A DNA stretch of 64,000 nucleotides. It comes from Sclerodactyla briareus (lineage: Eukaryota > Echinodermata > Holothuroidea > Dendrochirotida > Sclerodactylidae). How positions within the stretch are numbered: the stretch's first letter is position 1; each line of letters opens with the position of its first letter. The stretch spans positions 310,001 to 374,000 of the forward strand of contig JAODTK010005923.1 in the NCBI GenBank assembly GCA_026419785.1, written 5' to 3'. The notes below the pieces were generated by a model. It was not told the origin of the DNA and made no database searches. It saw nothing but the letters and a program-made list of their open reading frames with translations. Both the position numbers and the translations under genes were made by a program. This document shows, in pieces, positions 36,575 to 45,899 of this stretch.

Positions 36575-37129
36575 CATTATAACCACAAAAAGAGTATTAA
36601 TTCGTACCTTCGCCTTTAATATTGATCAAACCTGATGTAGAATGAGCAATGACAATGATGTTGATGATGCGCATTGAACCGAAATCAACATTTTTCCCTA
36701 TGCACTCAAACAATGATAGAGCAGTGGTATTTCCGATGGTCGGATGGCCTTTGGGATGGCCAGGGATGCAGGAATGGTAGGGTAGGTAGGTCCAGTTGTC
36801 AGCTTTGTGATCGTCAGGTTCGCTTATTTGGCAAATGACACAATGTCCAGCAGACAAGTTGGGTGTGGGTCAGTGAAGTCCATACAAACATATTTGTTCA
36901 CAACAAACAGTTCCATCAATGATGCAGACCCATCTCACGATTTGTTCTGGACCCACTCCAACATCAACACCTGTGCTTGGGCCTTTGAATACTAGTAATG
37001 ATGTTTTTTAGGGTGTTGATAACAGTGTTAAGGATGAGGATGACCATGGAAAGGTAATTACCTTATACACGTAATATGAAGTAATGAAAAGATATTGCCC
37101 TGAGTGAGATGGGATTCTCATGAAGTTAT
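36575..37129. other. No gene recognised
   Basis: An 86-codon minus-strand open frame and a 62-codon plus-strand frame overlap here; neither shows a motif or clear splice pair. Confidence 0.35.
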
Positions 37130-37345
37130 ATAATGTAAGTTAGATAATGTTGGTGAGACAATTCAATTTATGATTTGGTTTTAGAAGTGAGTATCATGGC
37201 ATTTGTGGTGGGACTCCGACGCTAGAAGTGATTGATATGGGTACAGATAAAGGCGGATACAAGACAAGTTTATAAAAGTTTATGGGGGGGACATTGAAAA
37301 TGATGAGGATGATTGAAATGATGATGATACAAGCAATGAGCTCAC

Positions 37346-37513
37346 CCAGGAACCAGCGGCTCTTGCGCTCTTTCTTCGATCCACATCGGTGAGATGATTA
37401 TGCGACAGCAGCAGACACACAGAGGAAATTGACCGTACGGATAACCCTTAGTGGGCACCAGGTGAGTGCATTCTGAATATATGAAACCACCCGACCACAG
37501 CTTCTCAAAGTTT
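37346..37513 (-). CDS. PAXIP1-like: BRCT5-like exon, copy 2 (fullest copy)
   Basis: Minus strand. CTGTATTTGGTCCTCTAG is a strong acceptor, the exon is 168 nt, and GTGAGC follows as donor. Read across small frame changes it gives KTLRSCGRVVSYIQ (the Gly turn after helix 1), CTHLVPTK, VIRTVNFLC, HNHL/IIISP, then MWIEE, and in the neighbouring frame SRWFL. Gly-Gly turn, [C/T]THLV, R-T-x-[KN]-F-L-C and P-x-W-[IL]-E-[DE]-[SC] in this order define the PTIP/MDC1-type BRCT. It lies downstream of the other PTIP-like exons on the same strand. About four one-base changes are needed for one frame; these may be consensus errors or decay. Confidence 0.7.
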
Positions 37514-37552
37514 CTAGAGGACCAAATACAGAAGCTTTCTATCACTTGATTT

Positions 37553-37868
37553 GAACACACCTGGATACTGGCCCAGGCGGTGCAGACCTGGATACTGGGC
37601 CCAGCAAGGAAGCAGACCTGGATATTGCACCGAAGGAGCAGACCGGATTTACTGGGCCAGCAAGGGAGCAGACCTGTGGATATTGGGCCCAGCAAGGATG
37701 CAGACCTGGCATCTGGGCCCAGCAAGGATGAAGACATGGATATGGCCCAGCAAGGAAGCGAGACATGGATACTGGCCAGCAAGGAAGCAGAACTGGATAC
37801 TGGCACAGCATGAACAGACCTGGATAAATAAGGAAGCAGATCTGGGAAATGGCTCCAGCAAGGATGCA
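37553..37868. repeat. Minisatellite, unit about 30 bp (intron 5' of BRCT exon copy 2)
   Basis: About ten units of CAGACCTGGATACTGGGCCC plus AGCAAGGAAG. It shares its unit with the array at 41,010-41,645. The long open frames over it on both strands reflect a period divisible by three. Confidence 0.93.
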
Positions 37869-38164
37869 ATATAATCAATATCCCCCTTCCGCTTTCACGA
37901 TAGAAAAAAAAGCAGAAGGGGACCAAGATTATCCGAGTATTGTAATTCATTTGTAAACCCTACTAGGGGAAGTACCTGCTAACAAGATGGACATGTGACT
38001 GTACCCTGGGACAGGTCAGGATTGAACCACGGCGAAATCTATCCGGGTTGAACATGACCTTAGGTATCTTGTGTGGCTCCAACATCTGTACCGGGGGGGC
38101 TGGTGTCACAGAACATCAGTGTCAATCGCTTGAGCCGTCCTGAGGAAGGCAAAAAGTACACATT

Positions 38165-39160
38165 TATTGGATAGGTGTCCTTTCTGCAGGCTACAGGCTT
38201 GTATGTTGTTATTTTCTGGTATCCCATCTCACCAATGGTCATGAAGATTCTGGGCCAATCAATTTCCAGCCGTGCTCATGACTTTTCCGTGACCAAATAA
38301 AGGATTTGCATGACCTTCTCTATGGCATCTTGAACAGAATTCTCAATACGGAATGAAAAAAAAAAAAAACCCAACGCAACAACAGCAAAAAAGCTGTGAA
38401 AAAAGTGACACACATCCACTAAAATTCCTGACTTTTTCATGACTCAACAACTTTCACTGATTTCAAAAACTATCCAGGCCTGGATTTTCATGATGAAATT
38501 CCATGACTTACCAGATTTTCCAAAACTGCGGGAATCCAGCAGTCACCACATACCCCCACAGGACAGTTCAACGCACCTCCCTCAACCCCAATGCCCATAA
38601 TCTTTCGTACACCGCAACTCTCTGAGAAGCCACACACAGATGGGATGGGTGTCCTGGCAGGCTACACATGTTGTACTGTGGGTATTTTTCTGGTTATCAC
38701 AATCACCAATGGTTCCGGCAGATTGGGCATCACTTTCCAAGGCCTTTCTATGACTCTTCCCATTGACCAATCCAAGGCTTTGTTATGACCTTCTCTATGG
38801 CATCTTGCACAGAATTCTCATGACAAATGAAAAAAAAAAAACTCAAAGCAACACAGCAAACAGCTGTGAAAAAAGTGACAACTCACTAAATTCCTTGACT
38901 TGTCATGACTCTAAACAACTTTTAACTGAATTCAAAAATTATCAAGCGGCTGGCATGGTTCATATGAATTCCATGACTTTACCAGATTTTCCAAAACTGC
39001 GGGAACCCAGCAGTGAGTCACACATACCACACAGGACAGTGCTCACGCACCTCCCTCAACACCCCCAATGCCCAATTCCTCTTTCGTACCCCCGCAACTC
39101 TTATGAGGAAGCCACACAAGACTGGATGGGTGTCCTGGCAGGCTACAATCTGGCACTGTA
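38165..39160. repeat. Tandem duplication, unit about 475 bp, 2.1 copies
   Basis: Units start at about 38,165, 38,641 and 39,119 with GGATGGGTGTCCTGGCAGGC-type sequence. Shared internal marks: TATGGCATCTTG(A/C)ACAGAATT, an A tract, CAGCTGTGAAAAAAGTGACA, ACCAGATTTTCCAAAACTGC and CGCACCTCCCTCAAC. It lies within the inferred intron of the PTIP-like gene. Confidence 0.88.
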
Positions 39161-39354
39161 GTTACCTTCTAGCACACATGTATCTAGCACCCCTCACCCC
39201 CTCGACAGTTTACTACCCCCCCCCCCCCACACCCCAACACACCACAGGGGTTCTGGGATATATAGTCACAAATGCTAGAAGCAAAGGAAATGTCATAATT
39301 GATGTCTAACTAATTTCCAGAGATAAGATATTCAGGCTAAGTTGACATCATGAG

Positions 39355-39425
39355 TGTGTGGCCGGGCGGGGGGAGAGGAGGGGGGGGGGGGGAGAAAGAG
39401 GGGGAGGGGGCTGGGTGTGTGCCTG
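39355..39425 (+). other. G-rich stretch with G-quadruplex potential
   Basis: Many G runs of four or more on the plus strand (GGGCGGGG, GAGGAGGGG, AGAGGGGGAGGGGG, GGG) separated by one to eight bases. Similar runs occur near 40,744-40,775 and 45,957-45,981. Confidence 0.6.
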
Positions 39426-39839
39426 GGTAAAACTCACACTATGACTCTTGCTAGGATTGGGTGGGGCTGTCGGTTTCCTCTTGATGCTCATCTAGGCCAT
39501 GAATCTCTTACAGGAGGGGAAAAAAGGATTGTGATGAACCATTATCGCATCCAGGTGGGTGGGCAACAGATACAGAACTCTGCTCATCATTATTAACTGC
39601 CCCTGAAGGTGATGAGGCTAACATTGACAGATCAGCCGACGTTGATTAAGTAAGGCTAAGGATCAGTACTAGATGTAACCACAGGTTGGCAACACTGCCT
39701 AACATTGGCAAATCGAACACAGCCAACGTGCAGCAATTCAAGAATAATGTGTTACTAGGTTAAAAATTGGACAACAATTAATATAGAACATGTGCAGGGG
39801 GTGTAACCACCGAAAGTTATAACCCCGCAAAAACCTTTT

Positions 39840-40260
39840 GGACATTGTTTAAAGGAGCACATTCAAATTATTCCAATTAACGTCAGTGACTTCAAAATGT
39901 CCTACCAGCTGTTCAGGGTCTAATGTGGTCCTCATCCCCAAGTTTGGCTTTGAATAAAACAACGCTACTATCGCATGAGTGGTGCCACATTTTGACGTCC
40001 GGTGACATTGAAATGACCTTACATGTTGTTAAGGACTTTCAAAAACAGTTCACTCCAGGACATCAACCAAGGTTTTGTTCAAAAATCCGGCCCATGTTAG
40101 AAAAAACACAAATTTCACCTTGAAAATCACCTTGAAATCAACGTCATGTTTTTCGGGACCAACTTTGTCCCCACCCCCAAGGTTCGTGTAAATTGGATAA
40201 AACCCGTATTACTTGATCTTCGTCACGTCCAGTGTCCCGGGGATTATAATGAATTGAATT
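39840..40260. repeat. Dispersed repeat related to the GGGACCAAC family
   Basis: Contains CCTTGAAATCAACGTCATG, TTTTTCGGGACCAACTTTGT, CCCC and GTTCGTGTAAATTGGATAA. Matching segments occur near 18,030-18,110, 19,750-19,830 and 62,560-62,640. The core is a short inverted repeat (GGGACCAACTTNGTCCCC). No coding content. Confidence 0.45.
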
Positions 40261-40819
40261 TTTCCCCAATGAAAGTGTTCAGAGACTCGCCTTGCCTGAA
40301 CATGCTGTAGGTAACAAGCAGTGAGTAGCCGAAGTACATTTAATATGGTTGTTCACAGATCCCTCTAATTTATCCAGTTCTGTGTGATGCTTGGATTCCT
40401 AGCAGCATTAGGTTACATTATTTTAAGTCCCTGGAAGCCATATCAAGGCTCCAGGAACCCTGCAGTAGGATCATGGATTAGCACTGGCGATATCTCGCCT
40501 TCCCTTCTCAACTAGTGCACAGAAGATATAAGAAGTTGTTACCAATCTCAATATGCTCATGGGACTGATAGGTTTTCTATCTACCTGAAAGTTGTGATAA
40601 TGTTGGTAATGAAAGTTAAATGTATGATGATGGTTTAGAAGTGAGGTATCATGGGTTGTGGTGTGGGACTCAATGCAAGATTAAGGAATGATGGATAATG
40701 GTACATATAAAGGCAAATGACGAAGACAACAATTTATGAAGTTGAGGGGGGCGGGGGGGGAGGGGGGGGGGGGGAACATTGATAATTATGAGGATGATGA
40801 AGTGATGATACAAGCTTAC

Positions 40820-40911
40820 CCAGGAACCAGCGGCTCTTGTAGCTTTCTTCTATCCACTCGGTGAGATTATATGCGAAGCAGCAGACACCACAGAGGAAAT
40901 GACCGTAACCC
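40820..40911 (-). pseudogene. PAXIP1-like: BRCT5-like exon, duplicate copy 3 (3' part)
   Basis: Minus strand, donor GTAAGC at 40,819-40,814. The exon reads TVISSVVSAASHIISP in one frame and, one base shifted, EWIEESYKSRWFLG. Restoring one base (compare GATGTGG in the other copies with GAGTGG here) joins them into a normal BRCT end. Its 3' half is the cleanest of the three copies. The 5' half with the CTHLV segment is eroded or absent, and no clean acceptor is seen. It could be a usable alternative exon if the one-base gap is an error, otherwise a relic. Confidence 0.55.
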
Positions 40912-41009
40912 AAAAAGAATCTTTGTATTCACTTATTGAACTCAATAGGAATTTTGTGAGTATGAATGGAAGAACCTAATGGCAATGTTGAACCCACTCT
41001 ACGGGGCCA

Positions 41010-41645
41010 GCATGATGGGACATCTGGGGCCTGAATATCTGGGCCCTACAAGAATACAGGCCTTGATATTGTGCCAAGCAAAGTGCAGACCTAAATTTTC
41101 AAGGACCAGCATGGGTATCAGGCCTGGCCTATTGGATACCAGCAAGAGGCAGACCTGGATACCGACTCCAATAACGACGCAGAATTGGATACTGGGCCAG
41201 CAATGGTTGCAGAACTGTATTTAAGGGTCTAGTTGGGATGAGGACTGAACCACGGGTCCGCAAGGGTGGTTTGCAGACCGGAACTGGGCCAAGCAAGGAT
41301 GCAGACCGGGAAACTGGGCCAGCAGGACGAAGCCCTGGATACTGTGCCCAAACCAATGGTGCAGACCTGGAAAGGGTCTAGTTGCGGATGAGGACCTGAA
41401 CCACTGGGTCCAGCAAGGGTGGTTCAGACATGGATACTGGGCCAACAGGATGCAGACCTGGATACTGGGCCCAACAGTGGTGAAGACCTGGATCTAGTTG
41501 GGAGGAGGACTCTGAAACACGGGGTTCCAGCAAGGGTGGGGTGCAGACCTGCGATACTGCGGACCCCAGCAAGGATGCAGGACCTGAGATACGGGCCCAG
41601 CATTGCGATGACCCGGTATGAACTGGGCCCAGCAAGGCGTGCAAG
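41010..41645. repeat. Minisatellite, unit about 30 bp, second array
   Basis: Same GCAGACCTGGATACTGGGCC / CAGCAAGG unit as 37,553-37,868, here longer and mixed with a second motif (GTCTAGTTG.GGATGAGGAC, TGAACCACGGGTCC) repeated about three times. Confidence 0.9.
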
Positions 41646-41784
41646 ATATATTATCCCTTCTGGGCATTACTTTGGGGTGTGGGGTCAATAAGGGGTAAGT
41701 GGGTACGTAAGAAAGTTGGTGACATCAAATAGATTGACCCAACTCTGTATTAACAAGAATAGAATGTTGAAACAAAACCTGGTC

Positions 41785-41860
41785 TAGGGCCTGAGTGATT
41801 ACACTAGTAAACTCATAGGTTGTGGGTTCGTGATTCATGAAGAAGCATGCCTGTGTTCTT
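41785..41860 (+). mobile_element. tRNA-like SINE head, isolated
   Basis: GCCTGAGTGATTACACTAGT resembles an A-box region and GTGGGTTCGTGATTC a B box, about 45 bp apart. No body could be matched to families A, B or S. A reversed B-box-like GGACTCAAATC lies at 42,158-42,168. Confidence 0.35.
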
Positions 41861-43780
41861 ATCTAAGACCAGGAAGAATTTAATTGACTGCCCAGTAGTG
41901 GTAGTCTGAGTGATCAGGGAAAGTTTAGTGGGCGCGAGCTACCATCATCTACTATCATTGTTCCAGATAATTCGGCAAGCTAGGTTAAATCCCAGCCCAC
42001 TCAGCTTGTGAGGTAGTGGCTAGTGAAGGTAAACGATGGTGTGGAGGACCCAACCCCCATGAGGGGCCCAACGCCTCGTGCCGTAGGCTGGATGGTGGTC
42101 CTTGCATTATGTAAGGGTCTGACTTCTGCCTGGATGGTACAAGTACATACAGGACGACAGGACTCAAATCTCCGACATCGGCACCTAAGAACTTGGAAAT
42201 CCCCCAGAAAATTAGAAATTTTCAGTTGGATCTCCCGATTGGATGGAAGTTATCAATTCTGTTCCCTGGGAACCTTGTTGTATGAAGGTCACCAATACTC
42301 AAGGAGTGAGAACGACATGTGGAGAGGAGTGGTTGTTCATGCCACATTCGGTGGAAAATTCTCCTTAACGTCATAACATTGTAATTGGTATCACGGACTT
42401 GACATTTTTGTTCCACCATTTCATGACTAGGATGATGATGAACTCCTTCTTGTTTCCATGTACTTCCTTTAATAATCTAAACAAGGATAAGATGATACTA
42501 AAATGGACACAGTCACACAGCCATAGTATATATTCCTACTTCCCTGACTAAAATGGTACAAACATCGTGTGCTATATTCCTACTTCCATGATCTTTGATA
42601 CAGACCGTCCTTCTTTGCTTGAAGTAGACAGACAGAGAGACAGCGGCATGTGACCTTACATATTCCTTGCACATGGGGGATGAGAGGGAAATTGCAGGGG
42701 GAAGTGTAGTGCCCGCCAGGGGGTTTCATTGCCTGTTTGCCTATCAATGAGGAAAGTCGACATACCTGGCTGGTTCAGCTAAGTGAGGATATGGATATAC
42801 TAGACACATACCATACAAGCTGCACGTGCTCTTAATCACTTAGCAAACCTTACCTAAAATCACCAAGGATGGGAGTGCACAAACTCAAACTACAAATAAA
42901 TCATCTACAGAACAGTAGCACAACAAAACCATTACTCAAGAGATAAGTTTCAGTCTGGATTTGAGAGTATTCACATTGGATGACATGAGAAAAGCATTGG
43001 TACAGCGTTACACAATGAAGCAGGAACCGATGTTGCTGTAGCTCAAACCAAATAAATGTAGCAATGAGTCTTGTACATGCGAAAGTTTGAGCTGAAAACT
43101 GGTACACACCCGAGCACCATGTTTTAGCATTAACTGATCTGAAGAACACAGATTGAGTTACCAGATAATGAAGCAGCCTCGATAGATAGGAGCGAGACGT
43201 AACGAAAGGAGTAAAATCTGTTATGTTATGATTATCGTGCCACAGGAAGCAAGTGAAGGTCATGAATGAACGGAGTGGATATTGAATGCCAGCACCAGGA
43301 TAGTGACTATGAAGCGCCACCACCAACTATGTTCTCCAAATAGAGCCACAATGAAATCAGACTGAAAGTCTAAAACCAAATTTTGTTGGAGTCGTGACCT
43401 CTGACGATCAGGAACATCAGGGAATCCCACCTTATCCATTCTCATGTTTGTGTAGACTATTTCTGCTTGGATCATATGGTGGTTACATTGTTCTTGTGAT
43501 CAGGTGGGAAAACTAAGGGGAGGGAAAGAAAGGGATATCACTGCCTAATGCTGGAATCCCTAAAGGTAGGATGAGTCAGGAGGGACATTCCCTCCCAAAA
43601 AATTTGGGTTTTGGGGTTGTTAGCGTACTGCATATATGCAAGTCCCTCTTTTCACTTCCATAATCCTTCTTTAAAACTAATCAGGGGAGGGATTTCCCTC
43701 CTGAGATAAAAGATTATGCAGAAACAGCTTTTGTTATGTATGCACATAGTACTGGGAATCAATGTTCTAATTAAACACCA
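41861..43780. other. No firm gene; one membrane-type open frame
   Basis: The minus strand is open at 43,475-43,260 (71 codons) with a soluble first half (MDKVGFPDVPDRQRSRLQQN) and a hydrophobic WWWRFIVTILVLAF segment. An adjacent overlapping minus frame is open to 42,901. I recognise no family and see no donor, so it is noted rather than called. It falls in the inferred intron between PTIP-like exons. Confidence 0.2.
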
Positions 43781-44152
43781 GCTTGAATGGATAAGGAATC
43801 TGCGCATAAAACTGGTACTCAGTAATTATCCCCCCCCCCACCCCACCACAACCCCCATTCTTACTTCCCCAATAACCTCTGATTGGCTACCAGGGGAACA
43901 CCTCGTCTCTGGGTGTCGCAGAGTATGTGAGTGATCCTGTCAGAGTAACAATCACACCATGCTTGAATGGATATGATTAGCATACAACAGGTACTTCATA
44001 CTTATTACTTCCCCCCACCCCCCTCATTAACACACATTCCTTACTGATACCCCATAACCTCTGATTGGCTCACCAGTGGAACACCTTCAGTCCTTCGGTT
44101 TGTCGCAAAGAGTATGTGAGTGATCCGTCAGAGTAACATCATTCACAGGACC
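43781..44152. repeat. Tandem duplication, unit about 180 bp
   Basis: Two copies beginning GCTTGAATGGATA at 43,781 and 43,961. Each has a C-rich run, CCTCTGATTGGCT, GGAACACCT, GTCGCA and GAGTATGTGAGTGATC near the end. Confidence 0.85.
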
Positions 44153-44498
44153 GCCGTGTTGATGGAAACCTGTGGGAGAAAATATGCCAATACAGATAAT
44201 TTAACATCTGAAATGAAACTTCCATGGAGATTTCTTTCAAGAACGTGGCGTGGTTTCACTGCATGACTCACTACCAAAGGAGTATCTTTAGTAGGTTCCT
44301 ACTAAATGAAACAAGTTCTAGATTATGTTGAAGGCTCTGTATGAGTACACTTAGGGAATAATGAGCGAGATCGGCCAGTTGTTGACAGAATGAAGACCGC
44401 GGATGCGTCATAATCGGAGGTTAGAAAGACCCGAATGGTGGATTAAAAAATTAGTTCAACGTTTTGTTATGGAGTAGAAGGAATAATCCTTTCCTTAC

Positions 44499-44608
44499 CG
44501 CAACAGTTGTTGCATAAGTGGAGTGAGGAACAGCCCATGCCTTGATATGCACGATCTCAAGCGACAGCGTTCGACGGAGCGGGATGTAGCATCGCAGGAC
44601 CAGGAATG
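44499..44608 (-). CDS. PAXIP1-like: Putative PTIP-like exon, linker between BRCT4 and BRCT5
   Basis: Minus strand: CTTGCTCATTCATGAG then a 110-nt open segment, then GTAAGG. The open frame gives FLVLRCYIPLRRTLSLEI and continues LEIVHIKAWAVPHSTYA. PTIP proteins have a short helical stretch after BRCT4 with the pattern L-x-L-x-x-L-x-A-W-x-V-P; the LEIVHIKAWAVP segment fits it. The acceptor lacks a strong pyrimidine tract. Its position between the BRCT4 and BRCT5 candidates supports the call. A chance match over a dozen residues cannot be excluded. Confidence 0.4.
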
Positions 44609-44999
44609 CTCATGAATGAGCAAGATGACATTAGCAGTCAGTTGTACACACAAACACTAGGCAGGACGAAAGGCTTCCGACATTCCTACCCAAATGCTAC
44701 ACAAACTATCTGCACTATTTCAATGGCTGTCAGCCGAACAACAGAAATAAAGGCAAGGAATAGCAACATATGATGTTAGGTATGAGACGGTGCTAATAAG
44801 GTGCTAATAAGGTGGTGTGAAATGTTTTATGCCTAAATTCTCAGAAGAGGGCAATCAATAGATGAAAGCATTTCTAAAACCATGTGATCACAATACCTCC
44901 CAATAAAACCAGCAAGAGACGGTGGTGACTTTGGCAGGGAGCATTAGTATAAACAGGACAGGTATGGGCGGCTGATAAGCAAATCATGACCATCTCATT

Positions 45000-45149
45000 A
45001 GCCAAATCAAGAGGTTCAAAGGCTGTATAGGTCCAGGTATTTCAAGTTGTTCTGCTGCTAGAGCAACACACATACTGCAGAGGGGCAGTTTGTTCATAGC
45101 TGAGGCAAGTGATATGGCACGAGCACAGACTTGATCAAGGCGGTAATGC
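45000..45149 (-). CDS. Possible further exon of the same gene, not identified
   Basis: GTTAGGTTTTTCCAG is a very good acceptor at 45,150. The minus strand then stays open about 54 codons to a TGA near 44,988 (start HYRLDQVCARAISLASAMNK; later an alanine- and leucine-rich segment and LEIPGPIQP). It lies between the BRCT4 and linker candidates, but I cannot match it to PTIP. The lower boundary is a guess. Confidence 0.22.
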
Positions 45150-45183
45150 CTGGAAAAACCTAATGACTAAGAATCAAAAATTA

Positions 45184-45373
45184 AATGAATAAATTATCCC
45201 AACAGGACAATATAGGTGCAAAGTTATGAAACCATTCCAGATCTATTGGTGTTTTTGTTTTTTGAATATAGGAGCAAAAATAGTTTGACGCACAATCAAC
45301 AATAACATGCGCACTTGACAGGGGAATATAACCTTGATGGTATTCGAGAAAAACAGCCATAACAGTGTAGTGG
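45184..45373 (-). CDS. PAXIP1-like: Putative PTIP-like exon, BRCT4
   Basis: Minus strand, acceptor-like AATTACCTAG at 45,374, open for 63 codons to TAA at 45,181-45,183. It carries MAVFLEYHQGYIPLSSAHVI, resembling the M-A-x-x-x-x-x-x-Y-x-G-Y-[LI] plus hydrophobic beta strand of PTIP BRCT4, and 20-odd residues later TPIDLEWFHNF, resembling the conserved [IV]-P-x-x-x-x-W-[LF] helix. The donor is not clear, so the lower end is uncertain. The exon follows the BRCT3/4 segment at 45.6 kb directly, as expected. Confidence 0.42.
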
Positions 45374-45518
45374 CTAGGTAATTATCATATTAGGAAGTGA
45401 GAGCTCTCTGACAAGGGTACCCTGAGTTCACATTATTTAATTAGCCTTTACTTAAGATATTCATCCATGACGCCAACTCATCCGATTCACTCTGTTGGGC
45501 CAGAGAAATGAGCCTTCA

Positions 45519-45666
45519 AAGCTCGATCTGGCCGCGTGCCTTAAGGCTGTCCCTCTGACTGAACCCTGACAACATGATGCTGTAACCACATGGTGTATAA
45601 CATGCCCTGTCATCAGAACGGAGTGGAAGAATCAAGCCCTCGTCAGGACGACTGATCCAGTGCTTG
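45519..45666 (-). CDS. PAXIP1-like: Putative PTIP-like exon, end of BRCT3 to start of BRCT4
   Basis: Minus strand, acceptor CCCTGCTCTCAG at 45,667. The frame gives KHWISRPDEGLILPL, a short linker, then TPCGYSIMLSGFSQRDSLK. PTIP has a tryptophan, a short P-rich linker ending in P-C, then I-x-x-x-G-F-x-x-x-x-R-D-x-L-K as the first strand and helix of BRCT4; the second part fits well, the linker less so. The frame meets TGA at 45,516-45,518. The true donor was not found, so the lower limit is the stop, not a splice site. Confidence 0.42.
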
Positions 45667-45788
45667 CTGAGAGCAGGGTTACTAACGTTCAAGCAGCAGA
45701 AAGAGGGATCCCAAAAGGTATGTCATTATGGCTTCGATACAGCCATCATCTCAGGGGAAAAAAAGAGTTATTAAGAGAGATCACTAAC

Positions 45789-45882
45789 CCTGGCCAGGAA
45801 CGGATGGATTCCAATACTGACCAGCGTTGAGGGTTACTCAATGATCAGGAAAAAACAGCCCAACATACACTGCGTTGGTTCA
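45789..45882 (-). CDS. PAXIP1-like: Putative PTIP-like exon, start of BRCT3
   Basis: Minus strand: AACTTTATTTTCAG is a strong acceptor. The 94-nt segment encodes EPTQCMLGCFFLIIE, then a TAA that becomes a Tyr codon if one base is restored (giving E-Y-P), then PSTLVSIGIHPFLA. The L-G-C-x-F-x-I-x-x-Y-P signature is characteristic of the first strand of PTIP BRCT3. A weak donor GTTAGT follows. Confidence 0.5.
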
Positions 45883-45899
45883 CTGAAAATAAAGTTCAA

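Larger units (their letters stand above)
37130..37870. repeat. Segmental duplication, copy 2, including minisatellite
   Basis: Contains the blocks GGTTTTAGAAGTGAGTATCA, GGTACAGATAAAGG, GATGATACAAGC and CCCAGGAACCAGCGGCTCTT, then the BRCT exon, then the 30-bp minisatellite. The same order occurs at 40,580-41,645. Confidence 0.8.
40580..41645. repeat. Segmental duplication, copy 3, including minisatellite
   Basis: Same block order as copy 2: AAAGTTGTGATAATGTTGGT, GATGGTTTAGAAGTGAGG, a G-rich tract at 40,744-40,775, GATGATACAAGCTTACCCAGG, the BRCT exon, then the 30-bp minisatellite. Copies 2 and 3 are about 3.4 kb apart. Confidence 0.8.

Noticed and set aside
37342-37950. A 202-codon minus-strand open frame, the longest in the window
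   Set aside because: Only its last third is meaningful (BRCT5-like exon). The first two thirds are the 30-bp minisatellite read in a frame kept open by its period; a splice acceptor separates them.
42023-42376. A plus-strand frame of 117 codons containing RQDSNLR
   Set aside because: That phrase is the usual translation of a reversed tRNA-type B box, so the frame is a SINE shadow.
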